From positions 6,919,100 to 6,983,099 of the forward strand of contig NW_024044459.1 of NCBI RefSeq assembly GCF_014851395.1: DNA of 64,000 nucleotides, written 5' to 3'. Positions 33,701 through 48,700 of this stretch are shown one piece after another (position 1 is the first letter of the stretch; the number at the start of each line of letters is the position of its first letter). The notes beneath the pieces were generated by a model. It was not told the origin of the DNA. It was given only the letters and a program-made list of their open reading frames with translations, and searched no databases. This DNA is from Micropterus salmoides (Eukaryota > Chordata > Actinopteri > Centrarchiformes > Centrarchidae). A program made the position numbers and the translations under genes.

Positions 33701-36700
33701 TCAGATATGTGAAAACAAACATTTTAATGGGTTGTCCATGCTGGGAGAAGCAGACATGCAACACATATTGTATATACAGAAATACCAAGTGGAAAATTAT
33801 TAATAATATATTCTGTTCATTTGTAAATGTTGTATTTGGGTTATTTGTGTAATTAGTATCAATAAAAAACAGGAAAATGCACAATCCGAGGAAAAACAAT
33901 TATAAAATCCCAATAATACATAACAGAAACAAAATACATCCTACATGACTACCCGAGAGGCCATGTCTCTAGGTGGCCCTGTTTCCTTGCCTACGTTTAC
34001 ATCTGGGCAGGATAAAAAGAAAGGAAAAGAGAGGTATAGACAAAATCTTTCCCTAACCTGTGTACTTTCTGAATAGTCTGTATTAATTTAACCCTTTATA
34101 GGGCACTCATTGAAATATTTGGAAATTCTAAATTTTAACCTCAGAAAGCTAATGGGGGATGTTACAGGACATGAAAGAAAAAGTCTAAATTTTTTTTCAT
34201 CTTTGCATTGCAAATCAAGGTCAATGAAGTTACCATATATGAGCACTTGCCTGTCGAGGGTAAAATAAATTACAGAGAGTGAATTTTTAAAAATATGAGA
34301 AAAACACACAAACTGCAAGGAACATTTATTTAGAGACATCTCTGTCTTGAGGTACTGATACTGGCATGACTGTCATACAAGAAAAACGCATACCATTCAG
34401 TTCAGAACTGTTTCTGGAACCGATAACAAGACCACTCAACATTGGCAAATAAGAAGTAAATAAATAATAATATGTGAAACAAACTTTATAATTGATCAAA
34501 GAAAAATAAATAAATCATAAATACTTGATGAATACAAAATAATTCTAAACAACAAATAAAATATCAGCAGCCATGAGGATCATGGTTAAAAATAAAACAC
34601 GTTTTGTTTTTTAAAAAGTGCATGTATAAAAACTAGAAGAACATTTAGGAACATTGCATAATGAACTCATTTCTTCTCATGTCAGTCCAGTTCAGGCCAT
34701 TTTAGGCACTTCATGGTACTTGACAAAGCAGTTGCGCTCAGCATTGAGGCACAGATGGAGCTGGCAGACCCTGCAGAGAAGGTTTGATCTCATGATGTTA
34801 CCCTTCCTGCTGCATTGCTTGCAGGTCTGGAGGTTTTTGCTGTAGACAGGGGCACGGAACAGTGACGCATCAAACCGCACAGAGTAGTGTGGCACGTGAC
34901 TGCGGTGTCTCCGGATAGGCTTGGGGATATCAGCAGAGGTGCTGGAACTGCCTGGCAGTGGTGCTGAGCTCCTGCAGGGTCGAGATGTCTTTGACTTTGA
35001 GCTACTGGCTGTCTTGAACACCGGGATGCTGAAGTTCTTCAGTGACAGGCCATCATTCACGCCTATACATTATCCAGGCATTAGTGAGGCTGACATCAAT
35101 GGCATATGCAAAGAGCCGCATGTTCCATCTCTTGGCTCTCAAGGGAGTGCGGTAGAGGTGGACCAGCCTGTCACTCTTGTCAATCACTCCCATGTTTGCA
35201 TTATAGCTCTTGATGAGATATGGACAGCTCAGTTGTCCCTTTCGCTTGGTTTCACTGCAGTACCTGTAGACTGAGGACCAAGGCTCTACCCCCATGTCTG
35301 TTGACATCAGATTGGCAACCTTGTTGTCTTTCCACCTGACCATCAGGATCCCATCATCACTAGTGATGTAGTCACAGGTACCACGAGGGACAGCCTTCTT
35401 CATCATCTCTTTGATGGGCCTGAGTGGAGAATTGCCAGTCCTGTTGTCCCTGACTGTTCCTGTGTACCGGCAGTCCTTGCTCTTGAGGTATCGCACAATA
35501 TCTTGGCCACTAAAGTAATTGTCTGCAAAGATGGTTTTTGGGCTGGAGGAGGACATGGTGCTTGCCAAGACAGAGACTGTCACATGGTGACACCCATGAC
35601 TTGTTGTTCAGGTGTCAGAGGGACACCGTGGGCCTCAAGTGTAGTCTGCCCTTGGTGTAGGATCAAGTCGTGAATGACGCCATCCTGAGAAGCCCTGGCA
35701 AATAATGTAAAACCCCATTTGTCTTGCTTGGATTTTATGTACTGCCTCAGGTTGCCAGCAGTCTTGCCTTTGTAGGCAACCATCACCTCATCAACAGACT
35801 GCTTGGGGGTCTCTGGCTCTTTTCTGAAGGCAGTAACCAGATAGTTCAACAATGGCTGGACTTTGAAGAAGCGATCATTGTTACTAGGGATCTGAGCATT
35901 GTTATTGAAGTGGACAACCCTCTTCAGTAACTTGAAGCGCTTGGATGACATCAGGTTTGCAACTTGTGAGACCCTGGTCTCCATTGCCCAGTAGTCATCA
36001 ACAGAGGGCAGCTGAGCAATCCCCATGTAGATGAGTATAGCCACAAAGTTCATAATTTCTTCCTCAGTGGTGGCAAAGGTGGTGTTGATGTTCATCTGGG
36101 TTGCATATAAGTTGGTTTGATATGTTATGTTCGAGATTACTTCGTGACTGAAGTACCTGCTGAAATAATCAAATGGACTTTGGATGAAGTCAGGGGGAAT
36201 GTGCTGGTATTCAGGCAGGGGTGGGTTGTCCAGGTCAACCTTCTTCCAGAGGGTTCTCCGGGGTTCTGGCTTCCTTTTGTTGGCTGGCCTCTTTGCTGGC
36301 TCTTGATTTTCATCATTTTCGTCCAGGTCCTCGTCTACAAGCACCTCCACTGCAGGCCGCACGCACTTCCTTTTGGCAGAAGGGCCATCGATGTCCAGGT
36401 TGTGGGTGGGTGGAAGGAAGTCGGGATCTGCCACATCATAGTCTTCTTCCTCTGAGCTATTATCATCGCTAATGGCAGGGAAAAAAAAAAACATACATTC
36501 ATAAGGCATATGTCTAAAAATGGACACTTGTGCCACTCATGCTAGTCTTAGGTGAACGGGGCATATGATCAAATATGGTGCATTTAGTTTTAAGCCAAAC
36601 ATTAAGCTAATTTTTACAAATGCTATGCAAATAACAACAATCTTAATCTTTAACACAACTATTCAACCAAATAATTTGTGAGTTACATCAACTTACCATG

Positions 36701-39700
36701 TTTAGTTATGAGCAATTGTTGGGTCAGATGTACGACCAGGTTGGGCCAGTTAAGCCAGGTCCCCACCTTCACCAACTTGATAAACTTTGTCAAAAAATAC
36801 TCCATTAGCTTTCTTTTATAGTCAATACATTTGCAATCAAAAACTTCTCTGGAGACGAGTTTATTCCAAAACAGGATACATAAACCCGTACAACATCCCA
36901 GCAGATCGGAGGATGAAGTCCATCCTATGGTCTGCAGACAGTCTTATATATATCTCTTCTTGGCTGGTTTGCCCCCTCCTTTCCTCATGATGAACTTCTT
37001 TTCCTCTGTTATTGTGTTATTTTTACCAATTAACACTGTTCCCCAGCTGTCATGTATTACTATATTGTAGACTTTCTATATCTTTATACTAGTGGATAAG
37101 AAGTTCATCATTTACATTTCATCTTCAGTCTCACCGTGTTTTTTTTAAAAGGTTACTGTGCTTAATTTGACACACAATTGTATTTTTTTAAAACAATTAA
37201 TATAAGAATAACATAAGTAAAGTTGCATTTTTCATTAATGCTTGGTTTCTTACCGCAATCTTGATTATTAATCTTGTTATGCTGACTGCTTTCTGCTTAT
37301 CATCTGTCTGTCGTGTTTTTGCAAAGCATGAATTCCTTCAGCAAGTTCACTCAAAGCTCACACAGGTCAAAAGCAAATTCACTCAAAGCTCATACTGGCT
37401 ATTATAACCAGAGGTTGGAAGTTGACAGTCAAATCCCCTTAATCAGTAATTAAGCATATAGTCTTAATGTTAGCAGATTAACACCTCAGCAGTTCCTCGT
37501 GTAATCACAACAACAGTAGATGACAGTAGACCAAAGCATGCACTGTCACAGTGTCAGCAGATCTTACACACCTGCAGCCTCTCCTATGGTCATAATCTAC
37601 AGTAGATGACAGTTGGACAAGGCAAACCATCTGCAGCCACTTCCTGCAGTCATTCCTCCCACTCAAGGATCTAACCACAGTGAGCTTGTTTCTGTGTTCA
37701 AGACTACAGTTCACTAATTATAAGTAAAAACCACATCTATGTAAAAAGAAAATGATTAAGAATGATGATATAAGAATTATTACTTAAAGTAACTGATTAA
37801 AGATAATAAAACTGATTAAAATGATTAACAATGATTATTAATATCGATTAAGGATAATCACTGACTGTTTCTTGACTGATGTCTAACTTTTTATCTGCAA
37901 TGCTCACCCTCTCTGTGTCCTGGGCATGCCCTCTGCTGATCATGCTATTTTAACCAAAGCTCCAGGCTCCACTTTTGTTTCAAAATGAAATTAGGCAGCT
38001 TCCACTGGCAGTCATCCTTACAGCTGCTTTTGTACCCATTCATAGTGTATGTTTTTTATTAATGTACAGATGAAGTGTCATGACGTAGTAAAAATGAGTG
38101 ACATGATATGTTTGAGTGATGATATGATATGCATGTGATTGTTTTGCCTAAGACTGTTGTTCAAACAGTCCCGACTTCCTTCCATAAGAGGAGGACTGCA
38201 GGACAAAACCTCTCATAGGTATATGAGTCCCATTTATAAAAATGACTAGCCGGGCCTTATGCAGAGGGTCTGTCCTTCATTAGAAATACTATACTTGCTG
38301 AATAAGCTCTGTGTACAAATGTGGAATGAACAAACTCATACGGGTTGCATACTATTGAAATACTATTCCAGATTGATTGCCTGTTCAGACCTGCTGCAGG
38401 AATCTGGATGTCACTTCTCCAAAAAAAGAGGCCTGTGAGAATCCTTAAAGAGGTCATATTGTGCTCATTTTCAGGTTCAAAGTCTTATTTAGGGATTGTA
38501 CCAGTAAAGGTTTTGGTTTCATTTTCAAAAAACCCTGTATTTTGCTGGACCACAAATGAGAGCTGTTTTCAAGCAGAGCTTTGTTTTCTGTGGGAGATGG
38601 GAACTCCCTTTGGGATGGACTTTGGGCTCTTTCACTTTGCAAACCTATTTACATGCACAAAAACGATATTTCTCAATGAAGAGGGCAACAGCCAAAAGGC
38701 ATAATGACCTCTTTAACTAAAAAAGTGAATAAATTCTGGCCACCAGACTTTTGGAACCTGATCTACATTGAATTGTGGTATGGAGGGAATGAGACGACAA
38801 TCTACCAGTCAAGGGCGTAGCTGATCTCTGCCGCACATGAAAGAAGTTGAGCAGCCAAGAGGATTGAATGTCTTGAAATGTGCGCAGACCTCTGTGACCA
38901 TAAATATGAGCTAATTTATGCACTCCTCTGCTGCTCCGAGAGGGGAAATGAATAGTGTCTTGGCCTATTAGCACACCACCTACATTTTAATGACAAACCT
39001 ATGAATTAACAGCCCTGTAATGTGAACTACCTTTGTGAAGGATACAACATTAAGTTTGTGTTGACACATTTTGCCAAAGAGATGGTGATTCAGCTCTTAG
39101 TGTTGGCATATTGCATTTCATGATACTGACCAGGACTTCCTGTGTTGATGAACTACTTCACTGTGTTTCTGGTATTTTTATATTGTCAGGAACATGTTTT
39201 TGTGTTCCTGACAAACCCGTAAAGATGAATTGAACATGAATCTATGTTTTTGGCTCATAGACGACACTGCAGACAGATGAGGTGAAGAATGTACCATGCG
39301 GCACAAGGTAAGTCTGCTGTTTTGATTGAAGTAGAATCAGATGGTGGTCTTGATGTATTACACTGAGCATTCGTCTCACACCTTATGCAGTCCCACATAA
39401 CACATTGACTGTTAACACTGCTGGAGTCAGAGGTTCATTGGCATGTAGTGTTGTAGTACTTGAGACCGGTCTTAAGACCACTTTTTGATGGTCTTGGTCT
39501 CGTCTCGGACTCGACCGCGTTTGTACTCTTCTTGTCTCAGTCTCGGAAATTGAGGACTCTGGATTTTATTTCAAGACCATAACTTTGGGAATTTGAAGAA
39601 ATGGCTTTTGCATCATCTGATTTATTTGTTAACTTTGATTGGATGTAAAATGTATTGCTTCAAATGCAAACAATGACCCTAATGTGTTGAGTAAAGATGC

Positions 39701-42700
39701 TTACGTTGATTTCAGCTCTTACTGTTTGTATGTGGGTGTTTTAATGGGAATGTGGATCTTCCAGATCAATTTGAGAAGTACCTGTGATCTCGTTCCACAT
39801 TTTATTGTGTGTCATGTAATGTGGGGAACTGGTCTCGGTGTTGGCTCGGTCTCGGTTTGGGCGGTCTTGACTACAACACTATTGGCATGCACCATTTTTA
39901 TCTGGTGCTGGTGTTCTGGATAAAGTGGCTCGTGTTTTGTATTTTCTTTCTTTCAGTGGAGGAGTGATGATTTACTTTGACCGCATAGAAGTGGTGAACT
40001 ACCTCGTTCCATCAGCAGGTAAACTCACGTGCCAAAAACATCAGTGTGTTTATCCTATACTCCCTCTTCATTTCTTTTTCCCATCTGAAGATAACGAGGC
40101 ACTGACACACATTAGACATTATTTTGTTTCAGCTGCCTCCAGCAGAGCCAAATGTGTTTGTTCTCCTTCCTGACTCGTTCTCTCTCTCTATGCAGTGTAT
40201 GACATAGTGAGAAACTTCACCGCAGATTACGACAAAGCTTTGATATTCAACAAGGTTCACCATGAGCTCAACCAGTTCTGCAGCGTTCACTCCCTACAGG
40301 AGGTCTACATTGGCTTGTTTGGTAAGTATGGTGGGCTGTGTAAACTAACTACTAATTTGAAAAACCTCCTCAGTTTCTTTTCTAAAGGTGCATATACATA
40401 AACAGCATGTCGCCAACCCCAAGTTGGGGGCTGGTATGAACTGAACCACCCTACCAGAATGTAAACACGACCATGGCCATGATGAGACTCTATACACACA
40501 CATCGTCATTATAAGAGGAGTAAAACATTTAATTACAGTCTACAAATGAAAAGGTCCTTCTATCTATGTTAGTATGAATTAAAGTGAACCATGTTCAAAT
40601 GCTGATAGTGTGTATCTGTATTTCAGTTCGGACCAATCCAGAACTGTTCTTAATTTCAAATCGGTTTTCGGTACCTATCCCTAGTCATGGTGAAGTGACG
40701 AAGAAATAGCAATACAGAGCAGAGTTTGCGTTAGACTTTCTCACTCAATTTTTTGTCATGATATATTGTTACTCATCATTTTAATTAAATTGCAGGCACC
40801 TCACAGGTCTATAAAAAAATTTATTAGAAGCTTCTTTCTTTTCACATACAGCTTTAAATGTTGATATTCATATCATAATTGTCTGTATGTTAACTCATTG
40901 GGAGAAAACTGGTAGTTCTGATAAACCTTACCAGTATTACTTGCTTGTCCTTCACTGGCACCGCATCAGTCCTTCTGTTTTTCAGAAGGATCAAAGACAA
41001 GACTACTAGACAACAGCTGTTTAATATGCACACTTGCCACCAACCGGACAGGAGGTCTACTACAGGTGGTCTACATGTGGTTATTGACCTTGTTGCATAT
41101 AAGTTACTTAACTGCGGTAGATCCCCTTTAGTCTTAATCTGTTATAATGTTGGGAGAGATTAAAGAGTTTTCCATCATTGTTAAAAACAATGGAGAATAT
41201 TAACGCGACCCCTGAGTCAGAGCACTCTATAAGCAGACCACTTCTTTTTAAGAATTAAATTTTGATATTGATCCCAGATTACAGACTGCATTTTGAAGCA
41301 GTTGCTGTCTGATACCACCGAGGAGACTGATGTGTTATGCACTGCTGTGTCAGAGAGAAGTTGACTATGCAGTATTTATATTAATGTTCTCTGCATTGTG
41401 TCTGTAGCCCCATATGAAATGTGTCCGTCCTCTGGGTGCCAGATTATTTGAGACTTGCTGTTTTTAGGTGTGAATTTAATGTTTTGCACAAACTGTATAT
41501 AAGAAATGGACGTAGTCATCGTGACATCACCCGTTGGTTTGTGGACTGCCGTTTTGAAGCCTCAAGTTTGGCCGATAGAGCCAACGGCCGTGTGCAGAGC
41601 TAGCTAGCTTGCTTAGCTAGGTGCAGCTGTAACTCACGTTAACTGTCATTTTAACAGGGCTGATAACTTTGTCTAGCGAACAACAGTATTAAAACTAAAT
41701 GTACTCACCAGAGAAAGTGAACAGCCAACTCCTAATAAGCTTTTTCAGCTGCACGGTGGGTGGGTACGAGTCGGCTCTAGCCTGATTGACAGGTCGCCAT
41801 GGTAACGAGTTGTCAATCATAGATAATCCCACCCTGAAACATACTCTGCTTTGTGGTCTATTTTAAAATAAATGGGACCATAATTTACTAAATGAACATC
41901 ATTTTGTGTTGAGGAAGACTTGAAACTAGTGACTGAGACCATAAACTCATCAGGAAAGTGTTTACTGAGGGAATTATTCAGTTGAGAAGTAGGGTCATTT
42001 TGCCATTATTTCTAATGGAGCCAGACTTCTTCTTGCAACCAGAAGAGTCGCCCCCTGCTGGATTTTCAATAGAATGCAGGTTTCAGGGACTTCCGCATCG
42101 GCTTCATATTGTAGACCGGAAGCTTCCCGCTTGGTTTTGTGACCCTGACTCAAATCTAACATAATCCACTCGTTCAGAGATTTAAATTAATGTTGCTACT
42201 TCTACCGCCTTGTGTGTCTTTCGTGCTTTACCCCCACAGACCAAATCGATGAAAACCTGAAGTTGACCCTACAAGAGGATCTAACATCCATGGCTCCTGG
42301 ACTCATCATACAGGTACAGTAAGTCGCCTAAAGACTGCAGTCAAGACAATGTCCAAAAACTAGAGAAAGTTAATGTAAAGTCATGAGTAAACTATGCCAA
42401 CCAAAAGGTCTTAACCTACCTAGATCCATCAGCTCTGTTAAATTAGCTATTGGTCATCTACTTTGTATTTAAAGGATCATTTTGACACTTTTTGTATTTG
42501 TGAGGTTATTTTTATGCCTTCATTACATGATTGACAGTAGAGAGAAATTGGGATTGACATGCAACAAAGCTCCTCGGCCAGACTTGAAGCAGGGGCATTG
42601 GGTTTCATGGTCAACACTTTAAACCCTAGACCACCATGGTGCCCTGGACCATTTTAGAAATTTGATGAATATTTATATTTCTTTACAAAACTGGTAGATG

Positions 42701-45700
42701 TGAACCTACATTAATGCTGTATGGATGTATCAATCAGTGCAAAAGATATGTAACAACATAATCTAAGTTCACTAACCAGCTTTCAACCAGCACTCAAAAT
42801 TAAGGATGTCCCATTGTCCCGGAAATGAATCAATGAAGTGACACATCAAAGGGTGGAATCTGCTACCTCAAGGAAATTTATTGTTCTGAGACTATTTGTA
42901 ATAAAATCCAGATCAGCTATAATATTAGTTCAGTTAGTTCATCAGTGCTTTTCGTTATTTTTGAAGAGAAAGCACAGAATTACCATTGTTTTATTTTCTA
43001 AAATGTAAAATAAACAATTATTTAGGGTACAGCAATATTTTGAACAAATCACTGATGGAGACTGTAATGTTGTGATGATGGAAATGTAAAACGGACGAAA
43101 TACACAATTATTTACTGCATGAAGTTATGAACCACCCATAGCTAAACAATCAGCTGGTTACTGTTAATTAGTAACAGTAATAAGTTAGTTAACTACTCGT
43201 GCTAGCATACATACCTGAAGTCTGTGAACTACAAGGCAGGCAGTGGAAAACTATGTATTTCTCTGCCTGTAGTCTATATGATGCACTTTCCATAAATGAT
43301 GGGACAGATTGCTCTCAAACATCTTCAGCATCGACTCTGCCACATTTACGTCTCTCGGCCATCTTGTGTGTGCTGTAGTTTTTGAGATAATGTGCACGTA
43401 GGCTCAGCGAGAGATCTCTCTTCTGGATTGTAAATGGCAAAAATGCATCATAGCTGTATAAATGTCTCAATCTTGTTACAAGTTAGACAGGTTTGGTGAG
43501 ATAAAATATGCAAGACAACATTTAAGTAGCAATAATAACTAGGAAATGTATTTTCTTAACTTCTCCTGATCTGAAAGCAGAACCGATAACATCGGAGCTT
43601 ATCGATACTACAGTCTTTCATAATTTAGCCCAAGGAAGGAAAACCTTTGAACTGGCGACAGGGCATGAACGGCCAAGGCTCATTGATGCACGTGGGGAGG
43701 TAAGGCCAGCCCGTGTGGTCTGATGCAACAGACCAGCTACTGTAGGGCACATTGCTGAAAAAGTTAATGCACTAAGAAAGTGACGGTTCCTCATTGTCGC
43801 CATGTCTCTCTTCAGAAGGATACTTTAAAAACTTCTGAAAGGCATCTATACCCAGACTAGACTGCGGTGCAGAACCAGGGCATTGAGGTTATAAATAGTA
43901 ATGTCAACTTGTATAACACTGTATACAAAGCCCCTAATAACAATAACAGTTTGCAGCCTTATACTGACTTTAACACAACTCTCCTGGAATGTGTTTAATA
44001 ACAAAACTTTGAAGGAAAAAGGTTTTGTAATGATACACACACACACACAGATGCACTCGTTTCATCCCTGCATGTTAAACACTCCACTGGGTTTTAATGC
44101 TCTTCTTTGTTTTTGTTTTTTTTGTTTCCAGTAAATCTCTAAAAATAACAATTGCAGTTTCTTTCTGAAACACCAGTAATCCCCCAGTTCAGAGGGTTTT
44201 GAAAAGGACTCTTTCTCTCCAGGCTCCTTGCCAACTGCTATTTTATTTTATTTTTATAACTCCCCTGGTAGTCATGTTTCTTGCTACTTCGCTGCGGTCT
44301 TTGTCTACCAACTTCACAGTGATGACTGTTTTTCTTTTTCATTGTTTCTGTCTCACTGGTCCACAGGCGGTCCGAGTCACTAAACCCAATATTCCAGAGA
44401 GCATACGCAGGAACTACGAGCTCATGTGAGTTTTCTTTTTCCTTTTGTGCTCAACACAGTGTTCCTTGAAGCCTGTTTAGTTTTCTCTCCCAAATGGATG
44501 GGCATGATGTTCCTCCAACACCCCCTGCCAAGTCCTGCAGTGGAGGAACACTCAATTTCATGCCTTTCATCAATCAACAGCATGTGCTAAGTCACAGCAG
44601 CTATTATAAAGAGGAAATGAAGGATTTGTAGTAAGCTGTAAGGTTCAGGAAAGTGGAAAGTGAAAGTCTTGAAGTCAGATGCATACATATTCAGGCAATG
44701 GACAGAATTTTGATACTGTTTAATGTAAAGGGCAGTGTGTCTAACCTGTCCCCCCCACAAACCCTGATTTAGCGTCAACTGCTCTGCTTTATTACCTCTC
44801 AGGTCTATTTATATTATGTTTTGATTGTAGTGGCTCTAACTCAGCGTTGTGAATACAGTCCTCGCTTCAAAGGAATGTCTTTAAGTTCTTTTTTCCATGG
44901 CATCAGCGTAAATTTCCTGCTGCTGGAGAGAAGCAAAGCATTCAGTTTTTTTTTTTTTTTTTTTTCTTCCTTTCCCTCAAGTTACACTCTCATACATTTG
45001 ACATTTCTCTCTAATAGTAGTAGTTGAATTGAATTCAGCCACATACACAAATGTCAATTTAGTATTATTAAATGTTCATTTAAATGGTAGCCACTTCATG
45101 TCATTTTGCATCTTTGAAAGTTGTCTCCTTCTCCACACTGTTTCTTTGTTTTTGGTATTGGAGGGCTGGTGCACTGCTCACTTCTGTGGGATTTTTCATT
45201 GCTGTGGATGGAGTCAGGCAGCAACAGGGAGCAGTCAGACCATTGCAGAAGTTGTTACCAGTTTCCCACGTTGAAAGTTTTATTTGTATTCTGCTAAACA
45301 GCATTAGATATTGCAGAGCTACATCTGGATTTAAAGCTACTGCAAAAACTGTCGTATTTCACAAATGCAATTTCAGTAGGCAGTGGATAATTAGAATTTG
45401 GATGATCCTCATTTTGGTTTCACTTTCTAAGTGAGTCAGAATATGTTTAGATTAAGCTGTGTTTTTACTGCCTGTGAGACAGTCTGAGCGTTGGTGTCGC
45501 TCAACTAACTCGGCTCCAGTTATATAAACGGGTCTCGCCAGTTAAAATGTGATCACAGGAAAAAATGAGCCAGTTTGGAGCTGAAAGTGTTGAGGTTTTA
45601 GGCTCAGTCCCAATATCTGTCCTGGCTCAGACTGGCCGTGCTTGAGTGTCTGACTTTTTTCTGCGAATTACCTACAATGCATTGCTTTGTACTTTTAAAA

Positions 45701-48700
45701 ATTAAATCTTAATTTAAAAAAAACACTGCCAAGAACAAGTTTACATGCATCAGTAAAGGAAATGTCTCGCCTGTGATGGCATCTAAAATCTGTGCCAGTA
45801 CTGGGTGCTTCACTTTTTATAGGATTTACTGTAATTACCAGCCATACCCTAAATTGGCACCCTTCACATCAGCACCCAAGTCATAATTACAAATGATTGC
45901 TCAGATTTTTCTGAAAGCACCAATATCTGCATATAAAATAGTACTTAGCGCTGTTTAGCATTTTAACCTAACTATCTTTGCTGTCTGCCAGCAATGGCTA
46001 ACCTAGCAATTATGAGTGCTTGAAACTTGTTGTATTGACATCCTTACTCTACCGACAGCAATCTATTGCTTTTTCACTTTATTCTGACAAATGGACTTTT
46101 ACTATTATGAATGTCGTGCCACGATATTTCTCGTCAGGGGAAAATCTGTCTCGCGAGACGCATTTGACACTTTTCACATGCTGTCACACCACACATCAGT
46201 TTTCTTCTCACTCAGCGAAAAACAAGTGAACAACTGACAACGTTGACTCACTTCGCAAATCATCCCCACCTAGGTGACGCTGTGATAGTAATCAAGTGAA
46301 CCCTCGTTGGCGCTTTGAGTCGCATCCAGTTTCTGACTGAGTGTTTGCGTGTCTGGTAGCGTTTTGCAATATAAACATCAAAAAACTGAAGTGTGCCCTG
46401 TTTGGGACTGTGAGCTGCACTTGGTGAGATTTCTGCCTCATCACAAGTGTTTTCAGTTGGTTTGGATTTCCACCTCTTTGTCTCGTTAAAATACGACGTC
46501 TGTGTAGAGAACACAGATGTGGGAGGGATTCTGAATGTGCAGAAAGTTTTGAACATGAGCAGAAAACCTGATGACACACACGAGCTATTGAAGTGCACAG
46601 GTTTATAACTTACTTTATCACTGAGGTGAAAAGGTGCCACATTTGAAAGCATTATAATCTGTTACATATTTATATTTTGAATTGTCACCTGCCACCTGAA
46701 TTTTGTTTCCCTTTACATATATTTTTATTAGATCTTATATATTTATTACAATAAAACATTTCCATTGATGCAGGAAAAAATCACCAGAATGCAAGGAGGT
46801 TTCCAATTATCCAGCATTAAAGATTTCTTAAAAATAGTGTTAAAATCTGGTCTCGATCTCATGATTCCAAAATCCTGTCTTGTCTGGTGAGCTAAGTTTC
46901 TCGTCACACCACTACTAAATATCCAACTTTGTGCTTTAGTTATGCAAAGTGCCTATAAAGGCAAAGATTCACCTCAGCCAAAGTCCAACTCACGTCTCTC
47001 CAATCATACAGTGTCTTCACTTGTTGACGTGAACATGGGAAACATTGGGATTTTTCCATCGCAGTCCAACGTGCATAACGTGAGCGCAGCATAATGTCTT
47101 GTTCAAGAACTCCATAGAAGCACTGAATTTTAATTAAATGCCTCACAATCTTACTATAATAATAATAATTAGGCTTCTGATGATGTGCTGAAAATGTGTT
47201 CCATTTAAACAGTATTATTGGGAGAGTGAGGACGATGTCAGTGAAGCCGGCTCTTTACATGCCCGCACAGTCCTGAGGAGAGGTCTAATCAAAGTGTTTG
47301 TGTATGTCTGCAGGGAGAGCGAGAAGACGAAGCTGCTGATCTCTCAGCAGACTCAGAAGGTTGTGGAGAAGGAGGCAGAGACGGAAAGGATCAAAGCTGT
47401 GATAGGTGAGGAAGGAAAAACAAAAGATAACAATCATGGTTACCGGAAAAATTCATTGTACACGCTGCAGGTTGAACATTTCAATATGCTTCTTTGGTTT
47501 TTGTAGAGGCTGAGAAAGTGGCACAAGTGGCAGAGATCAAGTTCGGACAGAAAGTCATGGAGAAGGAAACAGAAAAAAAGATCTCTCAAATCGAAGGTTT
47601 GTATCCAGTGGTGAAAAAGTACCTAGACCCAGTAAAAGAACCAGTACAACAATGTATTTAAGGAAAAGTACAGAACTGCTTTCAGAAAAATATCCAGGTA
47701 TTCGTGGTGAAGAAAATAGTTTGTTTAGTTATTGTGATGTCAACACTGGGAGAGATGCATGCAACCCTACACGAAAAAGAAATTAGTTTAAAGTCAGTTA
47801 GTGCCCCAGCCAGACTTTTTATAATGAATTAATATTACAAAGCAACCAAGGTTGTGACCCACTAATCTTAACAATGTATTGTATTATGCAAGCTTTTATT
47901 TCAATTTTTAATCTCAAACTAACTGTAGTTGTCAGAAAATGTAAAGTGAAGAGTAAAGAAATACATATTCTCTGAAATGGAGTGAACTAGAAATGTAAAG
48001 TAGCATAAACTGAAAAACAAGTACAAATGTCTCTAAATTGTACATTATTTACGAAAAGTAACTGAGTGAGTAAATGTACTTAGTTACTTTCCACATCTGT
48101 TTGTAGGTTCATATATATGTATGTGTACTAAAGCTCATAAGTACTTTCTCTCCTCAAGGCCTTTTTCACACAGACAATTAGCCATGTAATATCCTGAATA
48201 ATGGCTGCATGTTATTTAGACAGTGTAATTGCACAGGCCTGGGCGTGTGCAATCTGACTCACTGGACATTATGAAATCCTTGATTAGAAACACAAGTTTT
48301 TACTGTAAGACAGACAAGATGAGCATCAGGAATCAATGCGAATAAAAAGATAACTGCTGTAAAGGTTATGAGGGAATCACGAAGGGCCTTTCTGCAGCTG
48401 TGTACATTCAGAATTGCTTATTTTCAAGCACACTTGTTTTGTGTGCTGGTTTGCTGTTCAAGTGTGGGAAGCAGCTGTTTATATGTAATTCAGTTTGGAG
48501 GGTTTCTTTGTTCTGTTTTTTTAAATCAAACTGCTGCTGTTGACTCTGACAGTGTTTGTTTCTGATTTATAGACAGTGCTTTCCTGGCACGCCAGAAAGC
48601 CAAGGCAGACGCAGAGTTCTATTCAGCACAGAGAGCTGCTGAGGCCAATAAGGTAAAGAGATGACACAAGCACATGCCGCACAACTTGGCAAGGACACAT

